From contig CALSFV010000221.1 of the NCBI GenBank assembly GCA_943737045.1, positions 124,001 to 188,000 of the forward strand: a DNA stretch of 64,000 bases, read 5' to 3'. This document shows, piece by piece, positions 40,265-51,706 of this stretch. A program made the translations under genes and the position numbers. The notes under the pieces were generated by a model that did no database searches, was not told the DNA's origin, and saw only the letters and a list, made by a program, of their open reading frames with translations. The stretch comes from Parapristionchus giblindavisi. Taxonomy: Eukaryota; Nematoda; Chromadorea; Rhabditida; Diplogasteridae. Within the stretch, counting starts at the first letter, position 1. Every line of letters begins with the position of its first letter.

Positions 40265-43200
40265 AATAATCTACACTTCAGTTCATGTCAAACTGTAATC
40301 TTGTGTTGATTCCACAATGCCCTAAGTACAAAAGTAGCTTTCACTCTGATAAGACCAAAAGAATACCTGACATGAAAAATTTTCTGCTAGACCCAGCGTG
40401 TCATATACCAAACGAAAGAGCAGAAAAATTCTGAGTATTTTGCAACGTTCCATGTTGAACAACGGCCGCTCCAGCCGAATTAACAACATTGAACCATGCA
40501 TTTTTGGCATTAAAGAATTCGTGACACGCCAATATTTTAGCGAAACTTATCGTGTCATACACCACGTGAAAGAGCAAAAAATTCTGAATAATCTACACTT
40601 CAGATCATGTCAAACTGTAATCTTGTGTTGATTCCACAATGCCCTAAGTACAAAAGTAGCTTTCACTCTGATAAGACCAAAAGAATACCTGACATGAAAA
40701 ATATTCTGCTAGACCCAGCGTGTCATATACCAAACGAAAGAGCAAAAAATTCTGAGTATTTTGCAACGTTCCATGTTGAACAACGGCCGCTCCAGCCGAA
40801 TTAACAACATTGAACCATGCATTTTTGGCATTAAAGAATTCGTGACACGCCAATATTTTAGCGAAACTTATCGTGTCATACACCACGTGAAAGAGCAAAA
40901 AATTCTGAGTATTTTGCAACGTTCCATGTTGAACAACGGCCGCTCCAGCCGAATTAACGACATTGAACCAAGCATTTTTGGCATTGAAGAATTCGTGACA
41001 TGCCAATATTTTAGCGAAACTTATCGTGTCATACACCACGTGAAAGAGAAAAAAATTCTGAATAATCTACACTACAGTTCATGTCAAACTGTAATCTTGT
41101 GTTGATTCGACAATGCCCTAAGTACAAAAGTAGCTTTCACTCTGATAAGACCAAAAGAATACCTGACATGAAAAATTTTCTGCTAGACCCAGCGTGTTAT
41201 ATATCAAACGAAAGAGCAAAAAATTCTGAGTATTTTGCAACGTTCCATGTTGAACAACGGCCGCTCCAGCCGAATTAACAACATTGAACCATGCATTTTA
41301 GGCATTAAAGAATTCGTGACACGCCAATATTTTAGCGAAACTTATCGTGTCATACACCACGCGAAAGAGCAAAAAATTCTGAATAATCTACACTTCAGTT
41401 CATGTCAAACTGTAATCTTGTGTTGATTCCACAATGCCCTAAGTACAAAAGTAGCTTTCACTCTGATAAGACCAAAAGAATACCTGACATGAAAAATTTT
41501 CTGCTAGACCCAGCGTGTCATATACCAAACGAAAGAGCAGAAAAATTCTGAGTATTTTGCAACGTTCCATGTTGAACAACGGCCGCTCCAGCCGAATTAA
41601 CAACATTGAACCATGCATTTTTGGCATTAAAGAATTCGTGACACGCCAATATTTTAGCGAAACTTATCGTGTCATACACCACGTGAAAGAGCAAAAAATT
41701 CTGAATAATCTACACTTCAGATCATGTCAAACTGTAATCTTGTGTTGATTCCACAATGCCCTAAGTACAAAAGTAGCTTTCACTCTGATAAGACCAAAAG
41801 AATACCTGACATGAAAAATATTCTGCTAGACCCAGCGTGTCATATACCAAACGAAAGAGCAAAAAATTCTGAGTATTTTGCAACGTTCCATGTTGAACAA
41901 CGGCCGCTCCAGCCGAATTAACGACATTGAACCATGCATTTTTGGCATTGAAGAATTCGTGACATGCCAATATTTTAGCGAAACTTATCGTGTCATACAC
42001 CACGTGAAAGAGAAAAAAATTCTGAATAATCTACACTTCATTTCATGTCAAACTGTAATCTTGTGTTGATTCGACAATGCCCTAAGTACAAAAGTAGCTT
42101 TCACTCTGATAAGACCAAAAGAATACCTGACATGAAAAATTTTCTGCTAGACCCAGCGTGTCATATATCAAACGAAAGAGCAAAAAATTCTGAGTATTTT
42201 GCAACGTTCCATGTTGAACAACGGCCGCTCCAGCCGAATTAACAACATTGAACCATGCATTTTTGGCATTAAAGAATTCGTGACACGCCAATATTTTAGC
42301 GAAACTTATCGTGTCATACACCACGTGAAAGAGCAAAAAATTCTGAGTATTTTGCAACGTTCCATGTTGAACAACGGCCGCTCCAGCCGAATTAACAACA
42401 TTGAACCATGCATTTTAGGCATTAAAGAATTCGTGACACGCCAATATTTTAGCGAAACTTATCGTGTCATACACCACGCGAAAGAGCAAAAAATTCTGAA
42501 TAATCTACACTTCAGTTCATGTCAAACTGTAATCTTGTGTTGATTCCACAATGCCCTAAGTACAAAAGTAGCTTTCACTCTGATAAGACCAAAAGAATAC
42601 CTGACATGAAAAATTTTCTGCTAGACCCAGCGTGTCATATACCAAACGAAAGAGCAGAAAAATTCTGAGTATTTTGCAACGTTCCATGTTGAACAACGGC
42701 CGCTCCAGCCGAATTAACAACATTGAACCATGCATTTTTGGCATTAAAGAATTCGTGACACGCCAATATTTTAGCGAAACTTATCGTGTCATACACCACG
42801 TGAAAGAGCAAAAAATTCTGAATAATCTACACTTCAGTTCATGTCAAACTGTAATCTTGTGTTGATTCCACAATGCCCTAAGTACAAAAGTAGCTTTCAC
42901 TCTGATAAGACCAAAAGAATACCTGACATGAAAAATATTCTGCTAGACCCAGCGTGTCATATACCAAACGAAAGAGCAAAAAATTTTGAGTATTTTGCAA
43001 CGTTCCATGTTGAACAACGGCCGCTCCAGCCGAATTAACAACATTGAACCATGCATTTTTGGCATTAAAGAATTCGTGACACGCCAATATTTTAGCGAAA
43101 CTTATCGTGTCATACACCACGTGAAAGAGCAAAAAATTCTGAGTATTTTGCAACGTTCCATGTTGAACAACGGCCGCTCCAGCCGAATTAACGACATTGA

Positions 43201-44835
43201 ACCATGCATTTTTGGCATTGAAGAATTCGTGACATGCCAATATTTTAGCGAAACTTATCGTGTCATACACCACGTGAAAGAGAAAAAATTCTGAATAATC
43301 TACACTTCAGTTCATGTCAAACTGTAATCTTGTGTTGATTCCACAATGCCCTAAGTACAAAAGTAGCTTTCACTCTGATAAGACCAAAAGAATACCTGAC
43401 ATGAAAAATTTTCTGCTAGACCCAGCGTGTTATATATCAAACGAAAGAGCAAAAAATTCTGAGTATTTTGCAACGTTCCATGTTGAACAACGGCCGCTTC
43501 AGCCGAATTAACGACATTGAACCATGCATTTTTGGCATTGAAGAATTCGTGACACGCCAATATTTTAGCGAAACTTATCGTGTCATACACCACGTGAAAA
43601 AGCAAAAAATTCTAAATAATCTACACTTCAGTTCATGTCAAACTGTAATCTTGTGTTGATTCCACAATGCCCAAAGTACAAAAGTAGCTTTCACACTGAT
43701 AAGAACAAAAGAAAACCTGACATGAAAAATTTTCTGCTAGACCCAGCGTGTCATATACCAAACGAAAGAGCAAAAAATTCTGAGTATTTTGCAACGTTCC
43801 ATGTTGAACAACGGCCGCTCCAGCCAAATTAACAACATTGAACCATGCATTTTTGGCATTAAAGAATTCGTGACACGCCAATATTTTAGCGAAACTTATC
43901 GTGTCATACACCACGTGAAAGAGCAAAAAATTCTGAATAATCTACACTTCAGTTCATGTCAAACTGTAATCTTGTGTTGATTCCACAATGCCCAAAGTAC
44001 AAAAGTAGCTTTCACTCTGATAAGACCAAAAGAATACCTGACATGAAAAAGTTTCTGCTAGACCCAGCGTGTCATATACCAAACGAAAGAGCAAAAAATT
44101 CTGAGTATTTTGCAACGTTCCATGTTGAACAACAGCCGCTCCAGCCGAATTAACAACATTGAACCATGCATTTTTGGCATTAAAGAATTCGTGACACGCC
44201 AATATTTTAGCGAAACTTATCGTGTCATACACCACGTGAAAGAGCAAAAAATTTTGAATAATCTACACTTCAGTTCATGTCAAACTGTAATCTTGTGTTG
44301 ATTCCACAATGCCCTAAGTACAAAAGTAGCTTTCACACTGATAAGAACAAAAGAAAACCTGACATGAAAAATTTTCTGCTAGACCCAGCGTGTCATATAT
44401 CAAACGAAAGAGCAAAAAATTCTGAGTATTTTGCAACGTTCCATGTTGAACAACGGCCGCTCCAGCCGAATTAACAACATTGAACCATGCATTTTTGGCA
44501 TTAAAGAATTCGTGACACGCAAATATTTTAGCGAAACTTATCGTGTCATACACCACGTGAAAGAGCAAAAAATTCTGAGTATTTTGCAACGTTCCATGTT
44601 GAACAACGGCCGCTCCAGCCGAATTAACAACATTGAACCATGCATTTTTGGCATTGAAGAATTCGTGACATGCCAATATTTTAGCGAAACTTATCGTGTC
44701 ATACACCACGTGAAAGAGCAAAAAATTCTGAATAATCTACACTTCAGTTCATGTCAAACTGTAATCTTGTGTTGATTCCACAATGCCCTAAGTACAAAAG
44801 TAGCTTTCACTCTGATAAGACCAAAAGAATACCTG
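40265..44835 (+). repeat. Mixed units 2-3-2-2-2-3-2-3-2-2-2-3 plus partial A
   Basis: Twelve units followed by the first 105 bp of an A module (44,731-44,835), split by the inserted element. The last ~1.2 kb carries an unusual density of single-copy changes: cagccaaatt near 43,824, aacagccgc near 44,133 and cacgcaaatattt near 44,519. Confidence 0.85.
44833..44835 (+). repeat. Target-site duplication CTG, left
   Basis: The intact unit reads gaatacctgacatg. Here gaatacCTG is followed by the element, and CTG is repeated after it at 46,072-46,074. Confidence 0.85.
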
Positions 44836-44851
44836 CCGCCGTACCAAATAG
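44836..44851 (+). repeat. Left terminal inverted repeat
   Basis: CCGCCGTACCAAATAG is the exact reverse complement of 46,056-46,071. Confidence 0.93.
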
Positions 44852-44867
44852 TAGTGGTAGATCAAGA

Positions 44868-44875
44868 GGTCGACC
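44868..44875. other. Subterminal palindrome GGTCGACC, left
   Basis: This 8-bp palindrome begins 32 bp in from the left tip. Its counterpart on the right begins 15 bp in from that tip. The left end therefore has 17 extra bases between terminal repeat and palindrome. Confidence 0.7.
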
Positions 44876-45142
44876 ATAATTTCTCTCTTTTTTCAATGGG
44901 AATCGGCTCTCTTTTGGGGCTCATCTCGACTGTAATTCCTATCAAGTCGAGAGACAGAAATGGGGGTGAGGTAGAGAGGGAAAGAAAGTGAGAGATCACA
45001 AGAGGGAATAGGGTAGACGAGAAATTGAGGCTATTCCGAGCGCCTCAAAAATCTGTCTGTCTGCGTCTCTTCTTTAGCACACTATTTCTCTCTATCTCAC
45101 CCATAATTTTTCAAAACACCGCACGAGTGATTTTATGGTCGA
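44870..45142. repeat. Fold-back region inside the element
   Basis: Nested inverted arms: TCGACCATAA (44,870-44,879) with TTATGGTCGA (45,133-45,142); GGGTGAGGTAGAGAG (44,964-44,978) with CTCTCTATCTCACCC (45,088-45,102, one mismatch); TTGAGGC (45,025-45,031) with GCCTCAA (45,042-45,048). The inner two arm pairs share a centre near 45,035. The strand is purine-rich before and pyrimidine-rich after that point. It could be a decayed hairpin MITE nested in the larger element or a structural part of it. Confidence 0.7.
44924..44952. repeat. Small perfect hairpin in the fold-back
   Basis: TCTCGACT (44,924-44,931) and AGTCGAGA (44,945-44,952) form an 8-bp stem with a 13-base loop. Confidence 0.65.
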
Positions 45143-46048
45143 GATATTTAGAGTTGACCCGGTTGACTGAGCGTGACACAATGTAATATACTGTAACTCC
45201 ACATTGTCATCCCGCAAGTCTCCGCTCCTTTTATGCTATTGTTTAGTTTATTGTTATGTGTAATTGTTTTGTTTAATTGTTTCATATTACATTTTGTATG
45301 AATCGATACTATAGTCCATTGTTATTTACCTTTTCACGATCGTTCATCGTTCATTTCACCGATTATTTAATTTAATTTAATGTAATTTAAGGATATTTTA
45401 CGTGCACTACCTTCGATGCTTCTCGACAATTGAACATTGATGAATGAAGAATTAAAGGTACGGTAATTATTAATCATCAATATTTTTCATTTTACTTATT
45501 TATTTATAATTATTTAAATTTCTAGATTCGTTTGTACGTTGGTTCAAGGACAACGGTAGAAGAATGGAAGATGAACCAGCAAAAATGATTAGATGGTTCT
45601 TTTTCATGGATGGATGGATGGAGAATGATTTTTGAAGTATTCATTATTGATATTGTGTTCATCGACTATTATCATTGTTTTGTAAAAACTCTCATAGGTA
45701 TTGTTGAATCCCCCTTCCCCTTCCTTTTCATATCACCCTTTTTTCGCTATCTTTATTGAGCTTCATATCATTTGGAACATTTTCATAACATTACTCATAT
45801 TCGATTTTTTTCTTTTCAAAAATTCACTATTTAGTTCTCTCATCTAATTAATCTTCATTTCCTCCATTTACTGCATTTTGTTCATCACTTGTTTTAATTT
45901 TCATTATCCCATAATTCCTATTCAATCGCTCATCGATCATTTTTGTGCCACTTCCCTGTTTGATCTATTTCCGCTGTCATGTCGACTACAAATAAAGGCC
46001 TTCCTATCTCACTTATCGATTGACTCAGAGAGGGGAGACAGATTTTAG
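45143..46048. other. AT- and pyrimidine-rich interior of the element, no gene seen
   Basis: About 900 bp with no reading frame of useful length. It contains an (AATTT)-like tract at 45,365-45,391, a short ATGG run at 45,606-45,621, a polypyrimidine run at 45,709-45,729 and an AATAAA at 45,991-45,996. None of this amounts to a recognisable gene. A 68-bp GT...AG interval at 45,458-45,525 resembles a small intron but joins only a 26-codon frame. Confidence 0.6.
45365..45391. repeat. AT-rich simple repeat (TTTAA-like)
   Basis: Successive atttaa/tttaa steps with one interruption (taatgtaa). Confidence 0.6.
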
Positions 46049-46056
46049 GGTCGACC
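46049..46056. other. Subterminal palindrome GGTCGACC, right
   Basis: It overlaps the inner base of the right terminal repeat. It is a possible transposase-binding motif, by analogy with subterminal motifs of other DNA transposons. Confidence 0.7.
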
Positions 46057-46071
46057 TATTTGGTACGGCGG
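46056..46071 (-). repeat. Right terminal inverted repeat
   Basis: CTATTTGGTACGGCGG is the exact reverse complement of 44,836-44,851. Confidence 0.93.
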
Positions 46072-46074
46072 CTG
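46072..46074 (+). repeat. Target-site duplication CTG, right
   Basis: CTG directly follows the right inverted repeat and continues as acatgaaaaattttctg of module A. Confidence 0.85.
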
Positions 46075-46290
46075 ACATGAAAAATTTTCTGCTAGACCCA
46101 GCGTGTTATATATCAAACGAAAGAGCAAAAAATTCTGAGTATTTTGCAACGTTCCATGTTGAACAACGGCCGCTCCAGCCGAATTAACAACATTGAACCA
46201 TGCATTTTTGGCATTAAAGAATTCGTGACACGCCAATATTTTAGCGAAACTTATCGTGTCATACACCACGTGAAAGAGCAAAAACTTTTG
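46072..46290 (+). repeat. Remainder of the interrupted AB unit
   Basis: The rest of module A (including the repeated CTG) and one B. Joined to 44,731-44,835 it makes a 321-bp dimer after removing one CTG. It has a private gcaaaaacttttgaat near 46,280. Confidence 0.9.
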
Positions 46291-49200
46291 AATAATCTAC
46301 ACTTCAGTTCATGTCAAACTGTAATCTTGTGTTGATTCCACAATGCCCTAAGTACAAAAGTAGCTTTCACTCTGATAAGACCAAAAGAATACCTGACATG
46401 AAAAAGTTTCTGCTAGACCCAGCGTGTCATATACCAAACGAAAGAGCAAAAAATTCTGAGTATTTTGCAACGTTCCATGTTGAACAACGGCCGCTCCAGC
46501 CGAATTAACAACATTGAACCATGCATTTTTGGCATTAAAGAATTCGTGACACGCCAATATTTTAGCGAAACTTATCGTGTCATACACCACGTGAAAGAGC
46601 AAAAAATTTTGAATAATCTACACTTCAGTTCATGTCAAACTGTAATCTTGTGTTGATTCCACAATGCCCTAAGTACAAAAGTAGCTTTCACACTGATAAG
46701 AACAAAAGAAAACCTGACATGAAAAATTTTCTGCTAGACCCAGCGTGTCATATACCAAACGAAAGAGCAAAAAAATTCTGAGTATTTTGCAACGTTCCAT
46801 GTTGAACAACGGCCGCTCCAGCCGAATTAACGACATTGAACCATGCATTTTTGGCATTGAAGAATTCGTGACACGCCAATATTTTAGCGAAACTTATCGT
46901 GTCATACACCACGTGAAAGAGCAAAAAATTCTGAGTATTTTGCAACGTTCCATGTTGAACAACGGCCGCTCCAGCCGAATTAACGACATTGAACCAAGCA
47001 TTTTTGGCATTGAAGAATTCGTGACATGCCAATATTTTAGCGAAACTTATCGTGTCATACACCACGTGAAAGAGAAAAAAATTCTGAATAATCTACACTA
47101 CAGTTCATGTCAAACTGTAATCTTGTGTTGATTCGACAATGCCCTAAGTACAAAAGTAGCTTTCACTCTGATAAGACCAAAAGAATACCTGACATGAAAA
47201 ATTTTCTGCTAGACCCAGCGTGTTATATATCAAACGAAAGAGCAAAAAATTCTGAGTATTTTGCAACGTTCCATGTTGAACAACGGCCGCTCCAGCCGAA
47301 TTAACAACATTGAACCATGCATTTTAGGCATTAAAGAATTCGTGACACGCCAATATTTTAGCGAAACTTATCGTGTCATACACCACGCGAAAGAGCAAAA
47401 AATTCTGAATAATCTACACTTCAGTTCATGTCAAACTGTAATCTTGTGTTGATTCCACAATGCCCTAAGTACAAAAGTAGCTTTCACTCTGATAAGACCA
47501 AAAGAATACCTGACATGAAAAATTTTCTGCTAGACCCAGCGTGTCATATACCAAACGAAAGAGCAGAAAAATTCTGAGTATTTTGCAACGTTCCATGTTG
47601 AACAACGGCCGCTCCAGCCGAATTAACAACATTGAACCATGCATTTTTGGCATTAAAGAATTCGTGACACGCCAATATTTTAGCGAAACTTATCGTGTCA
47701 TACACCACGTGAAAGAGCAAAAAATTCTGAATAATCTACACTTCAGTTCATGTCAAACTGTAATCTTGTGTTGATTCCACAATGCCCTAAGTACAAAAGT
47801 AGCTTTCACTCTGATAAGACCAAAAGAATACCTGACATGAAAAATATTCTGCTAGACCCAGCGTGTCATATACCAAACGAAAGAGCAAAAAATTCTGAGT
47901 ATTTTGCAACGTTCCATGTTGAACAACGGCCGCTCCAGCCGAATTAACAACATTGAACCATGCATTTTTGGCATTAAAGAATTCGTGACACGCCAATATT
48001 TTAGCGAAACTTATCGTGTCATACACCACGTGAAAGAGCAAAAAATTCTGAGTATTTTGCAACGTTCCATGTTGAACAACGGCCGCTCCAGCCGAATTAA
48101 CGACATTGAACCATGCATTTTTGGCATTGAAGAATTCGTGACATGCCAATATTTTAGCGAAACTTATCGTGTCATACACCACGTGAAAGAGCAAAAAATT
48201 CTGAATAATCTACACTTCAGTTCATGTCAAACTGTAATCTTGTGTTGATTCCACAATGCCCAAAGTACAAAAGTAGCTTTCACTCTGATAAGACCAAAAG
48301 AATACCTGACATGAAAAAGTTTCTGCTAGACCCAGCGTGTCATATACCAAACGAAAGAGCAAAAAATTCTGAGTATTTTGCAACGTTCCATGTTGAACAA
48401 CGGCCGCTCCAGCCGAATTAACAACATTGAACCATGCATTTTTGGCATTAAAGAATTCGTGACACGCCAATATTTTAGCGAAACTTATCGTGTCATACAC
48501 CACGTGAAAGAGCAAAAAATTTTGAATAATCTACACTTCAGTTCATGTCAAACTGTAATCTTGTGTTGATTCCACAATGCCCTAAGTACAAAAGTAGCTT
48601 TCACACTGATAAGAACAAAAGAAAACCTGACATGAAAAATTTTCTGCTAGACCCAGCGTGTCATATACCAAACGAAAGAGCAAAAAATTCTGAGTATTTT
48701 GCAACGTTCCATGTTGAACAACGGCCGCTCCAGCCGAATTAACGACATTGAACCATGCATTTTTGGCATTGAAGAATTCGTGACACGCCAATATTTTAGC
48801 GAAACTTATCGTGTCATACACCACGTGAAAGAGCAAAAAATTCTGAGTATTTTGCAACGTTCCATGTTGAACAACGGCCGCTCCAGCCGAATTAACGACA
48901 TTGAACCAAGCATTTTTGGCATTGAAGAATTCGTGACATGCCAATATTTTAGCGAAACTTATCGTGTCATACACCACGTGAAAGAGAAAAAAATTCTGAA
49001 TAATCTACACTACAGTTCATGTCAAACTGTAATCTTGTGTTGATTCGACAATGCCCTAAGTACAAAAGTAGCTTTCACTCTGATAAGACCAAAAGAATAC
49101 CTGACATGAAAAATTTTCTGCTAGACCCAGCGTGTTATATATCAAACGAAAGAGCAAAAAATTCTGAGTATTTTGCAACGTTCCATGTTGAACAACGGCC

Positions 49201-50284
49201 GCTCCAGCCGAATTAACAACATTGAACCATGCATTTTAGGCATTAAAGAATTCGTGACACGCCAATATTTTAGCGAAACTTATCGTGTCATACACCACGC
49301 GAAAGAGCAAAAAATTCTGAATAATCTACACTTCAGTTCATGTCAAACTGTAATCTTGTGTTGATTCCACAATGCCCTAAGTACAAAAGTAGCTTTCACT
49401 CTGATAAGACCAAAAGAATACCTGACATGAAAAATTTTCTGCTAGACCCAGCGTGTCATATACCAAACGAAAGAGCAGAAAAATTCTGAGTATTTTGCAA
49501 CGTTCCATGTTGAACAACGGCCGCTCCAGCCGAATTAACAACATTGAACCATGCATTTTTGGCATTAAAGAATTCGTGACACGCCAATATTTTAGCGAAA
49601 CTTATCGTGTCATACACCACGTGAAAGAGCAAAAAATTCTGAATAATCTACACTTCAGTTCATGTCAAACTGTAATCTTGTGTTGATTCCACAATGCCCT
49701 AAGTACAAAAGTAGCTTTCACTCTGATAAGACCAAAAGAATACCTGACATGAAAAATTTTCTGCTAGACCCAGCGTGTTATATATCAAACGAAAGAGCAA
49801 AAAATTCTGAGTATTTTGCAACGTTCCATGTTGAACAACGGCCGCTCCAGCCGAATTAACAACATTGAACCATGCATTTTAGGCATTAAAGAATTCGTGA
49901 CACGCCAATATTTTAGCGAAACTTATCGTGTCATACACCACGCGAAAGAGCAAAAAATTCTGAATAATCTACACTTCAGTTCATGTCAAACTGTAATCTT
50001 GTGTTGATTCCACAATGCCCTAAGTACAAAAGTAGCTTTCACTCTGATAAGACCAAAAGAATACCTGACATGAAAAATTTTCTGCTAGACCCAGCGTGTC
50101 ATATACCAAACGAAAGAGCAGAAAAATTCTGAGTATTTTGCAACGTTCCATGTTGAACAACGGCCGCTCCAGCCGAATTAACAACATTGAACCATGCATT
50201 TTTGGCATTAAAGAATTCGTGACACGCCAATATTTTAGCGAAACTTATCGTGTCATACACCACGTGAAAGAGCAAAAAATTCTG
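46291..50284 (+). repeat. Mixed units 2-3-2-2-3-2-3-2-2-2-2
   Basis: Eleven units. About 47.1-48.57 kb uses the same variants and order as 13.2-14.6 kb and 26.1-26.9 kb. 49,320-50,284 is a run of 321/322-bp dimers in which the 643-bp pair is nearly repeated. Confidence 0.8.
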
Positions 50285-51706
50285 AATAATCTACACTTCA
50301 GTTCATGTCAAACTGTAATCTTGTGTTGATTCCACAATGCCCTAAGTACAAAAGTAGCTTTCACTCTGATAAGACCAAAAGAATACCTGACATGAAAAAT
50401 ATTCTGCTAGACCCAGCGTGTCATATACCAAACGAAAGAGCAAAAAATTCTGAGTATTTTGCAACGTTCCATGTTGAACAACGGCCGCTCCAGCCGAATT
50501 AACAACATTGAACCATGCATTTTTGGCATTAAAGAATTCGTGACACGCCAATATTTTAGCGAAACTTATCGTGTCATACACCACGTGAAAGAGCAAAAAA
50601 TTCTGAGTATTTTGCAACGTTCCATGTTGAACAACGGCCGCTCCAGCCGAATTAACAACATTGAACCATGCATTTTTGGCATTAAAGAATTCGTGACACG
50701 CCAATATTTTAGCGAAACTTATCGTGTCATACACCACGTGAAAGAGCAAAAAATTTTGAATAATCTACACTTCAGTTCATGTCAAACTGTAATCTTGTGT
50801 TGATTCCACAATGCCCTAAGTACAAAAGTAGCTTTCACTCTGATAAGACCAAAAGAATACCTGACATGAAAAATATTCTGCTAGACCCAGCGTGTCATAT
50901 ACCAAACGAAAGAGCAAAAAATTCTGAGTATTTTGCAACGTTCCATGTTGAACAACGGCCGCTCCAGCCGAATTAACAACATTGAACCATGCATTTTTGG
51001 CATTAAAGAATTCGTGACACGCCAATATTTTAGCGAAACTTATCGTGTCATACACCACGTGAAAGAGCAAAAAATTCTGAGTATTTTGCAACGTTCCATG
51101 TTGAACAACGGCCGCTCCAGCCGAATTAACAACATTGAACCATGCATTTTTGGCATTAAAGAATTCGTGACACGCCAATATTTTAGCGAAACTTATCGTG
51201 TCATACACCACGTGAAAGAGCAAAAAATTTTGAATAATCTACACTTCAGTTCATGTCAAACTGTAATCTTGTGTTGATTCCACAATGCCCTAAGTACAAA
51301 AGTAGCTTTCACACTGATAAGAACAAAAGAAAACCTGACATGAAAAATTTTCTGCTAGACCCAGCGTGTCATATACCAAACGAAAGAGCAAAAAATTCTG
51401 AGTATTTTGCAACGTTCCATGTTGAACAACGGCCGCTCCAGCCGAATTAACGACATTGAACCATGCATTTTTGGCATTGAAGAATTCGTGACACGCCAAT
51501 ATTTTAGCGAAACTTATCGTGTCATACACCACGTGAAAGAGCAAAAAATTCTGAGTATTTTGCAACGTTCCATGTTGAACAACGGCCGCTCCAGCCGAAT
51601 TAACGACATTGAACCAAGCATTTTTGGCATTGAAGAATTCGTGACATGCCAATATTTTAGCGAAACTTATCGTGTCATACACCACGTGAAAGAGAAAAAA
51701 ATTCTG
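50285..51706 (+). repeat. Three consecutive ABB trimers (474 bp)
   Basis: Two near-identical 474-bp units, each with ttaacaacattg in both B copies, then a third of a different class (ttaacgacattg, ccaagcattttt, A with cacactgataagaac). Confidence 0.85.

Larger units (their letters stand above)
1..44835 (+). repeat. Satellite array, left arm (AB/ABB tandem repeat)
   Basis: Continuous head-to-tail satellite. The marker AGCTTTCAC of module A recurs every ~321 or ~474 bp, always on the + strand (first at 1, 323 and 797). By hand I count 117 complete units between 252 and 44,730: about 72 AB dimers (321/322 bp) and 45 ABB trimers (473-475 bp). One dimer is shortened to 314 bp. Copies differ mostly by a small set of shared substitutions and by A-run length (for example gagcaaaaaattctg, gagcaaaaaaattctg, gagcagaaaaattctg). 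There is no inversion and no spacer between units. Each B module carries one GAATTC, so EcoRI would cut the array into ~321- and ~153-bp fragments. I do not recognise it as a named satellite. A structural or heterochromatic role is inference only. Confidence 0.97.
44836..46071. mobile_element. Non-autonomous DNA transposon-like insertion (1,236 bp)
   Basis: The only non-satellite DNA in the window. Ends are perfect 16-bp inverted repeats: CCGCCGTACCAAATAG at the left and its complement CTATTTGGTACGGCGG at the right. Removing 1,239 bp (element plus one CTG copy) restores an ordinary 321-bp AB unit, which fixes both borders to the base. No long reading frame is present, so it encodes no evident transposase and would need one supplied in trans. 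The left third is rich in inverted repeats and the right two thirds are AT/pyrimidine-rich. A 3-bp duplication is known for PIF/Harbinger and CACTA-type elements, but the termini are not the classic CACTA ends, so the superfamily is left open. Confidence 0.9.

Noticed and set aside
1..44835. CRISPR array
   Set aside because: There is regular repetition, but units are contiguous with no unique spacers, and unit lengths of 151-474 bp do not fit CRISPR repeats.
45991..45996. AATAAA as a polyadenylation signal
   Set aside because: A six-base match in AT-rich DNA with no gene upstream.
44836..46071. Retrotransposon or LTR
   Set aside because: The ends are inverted, not direct, repeats; there is no poly(A) end, and the duplicated target is 3 bp.
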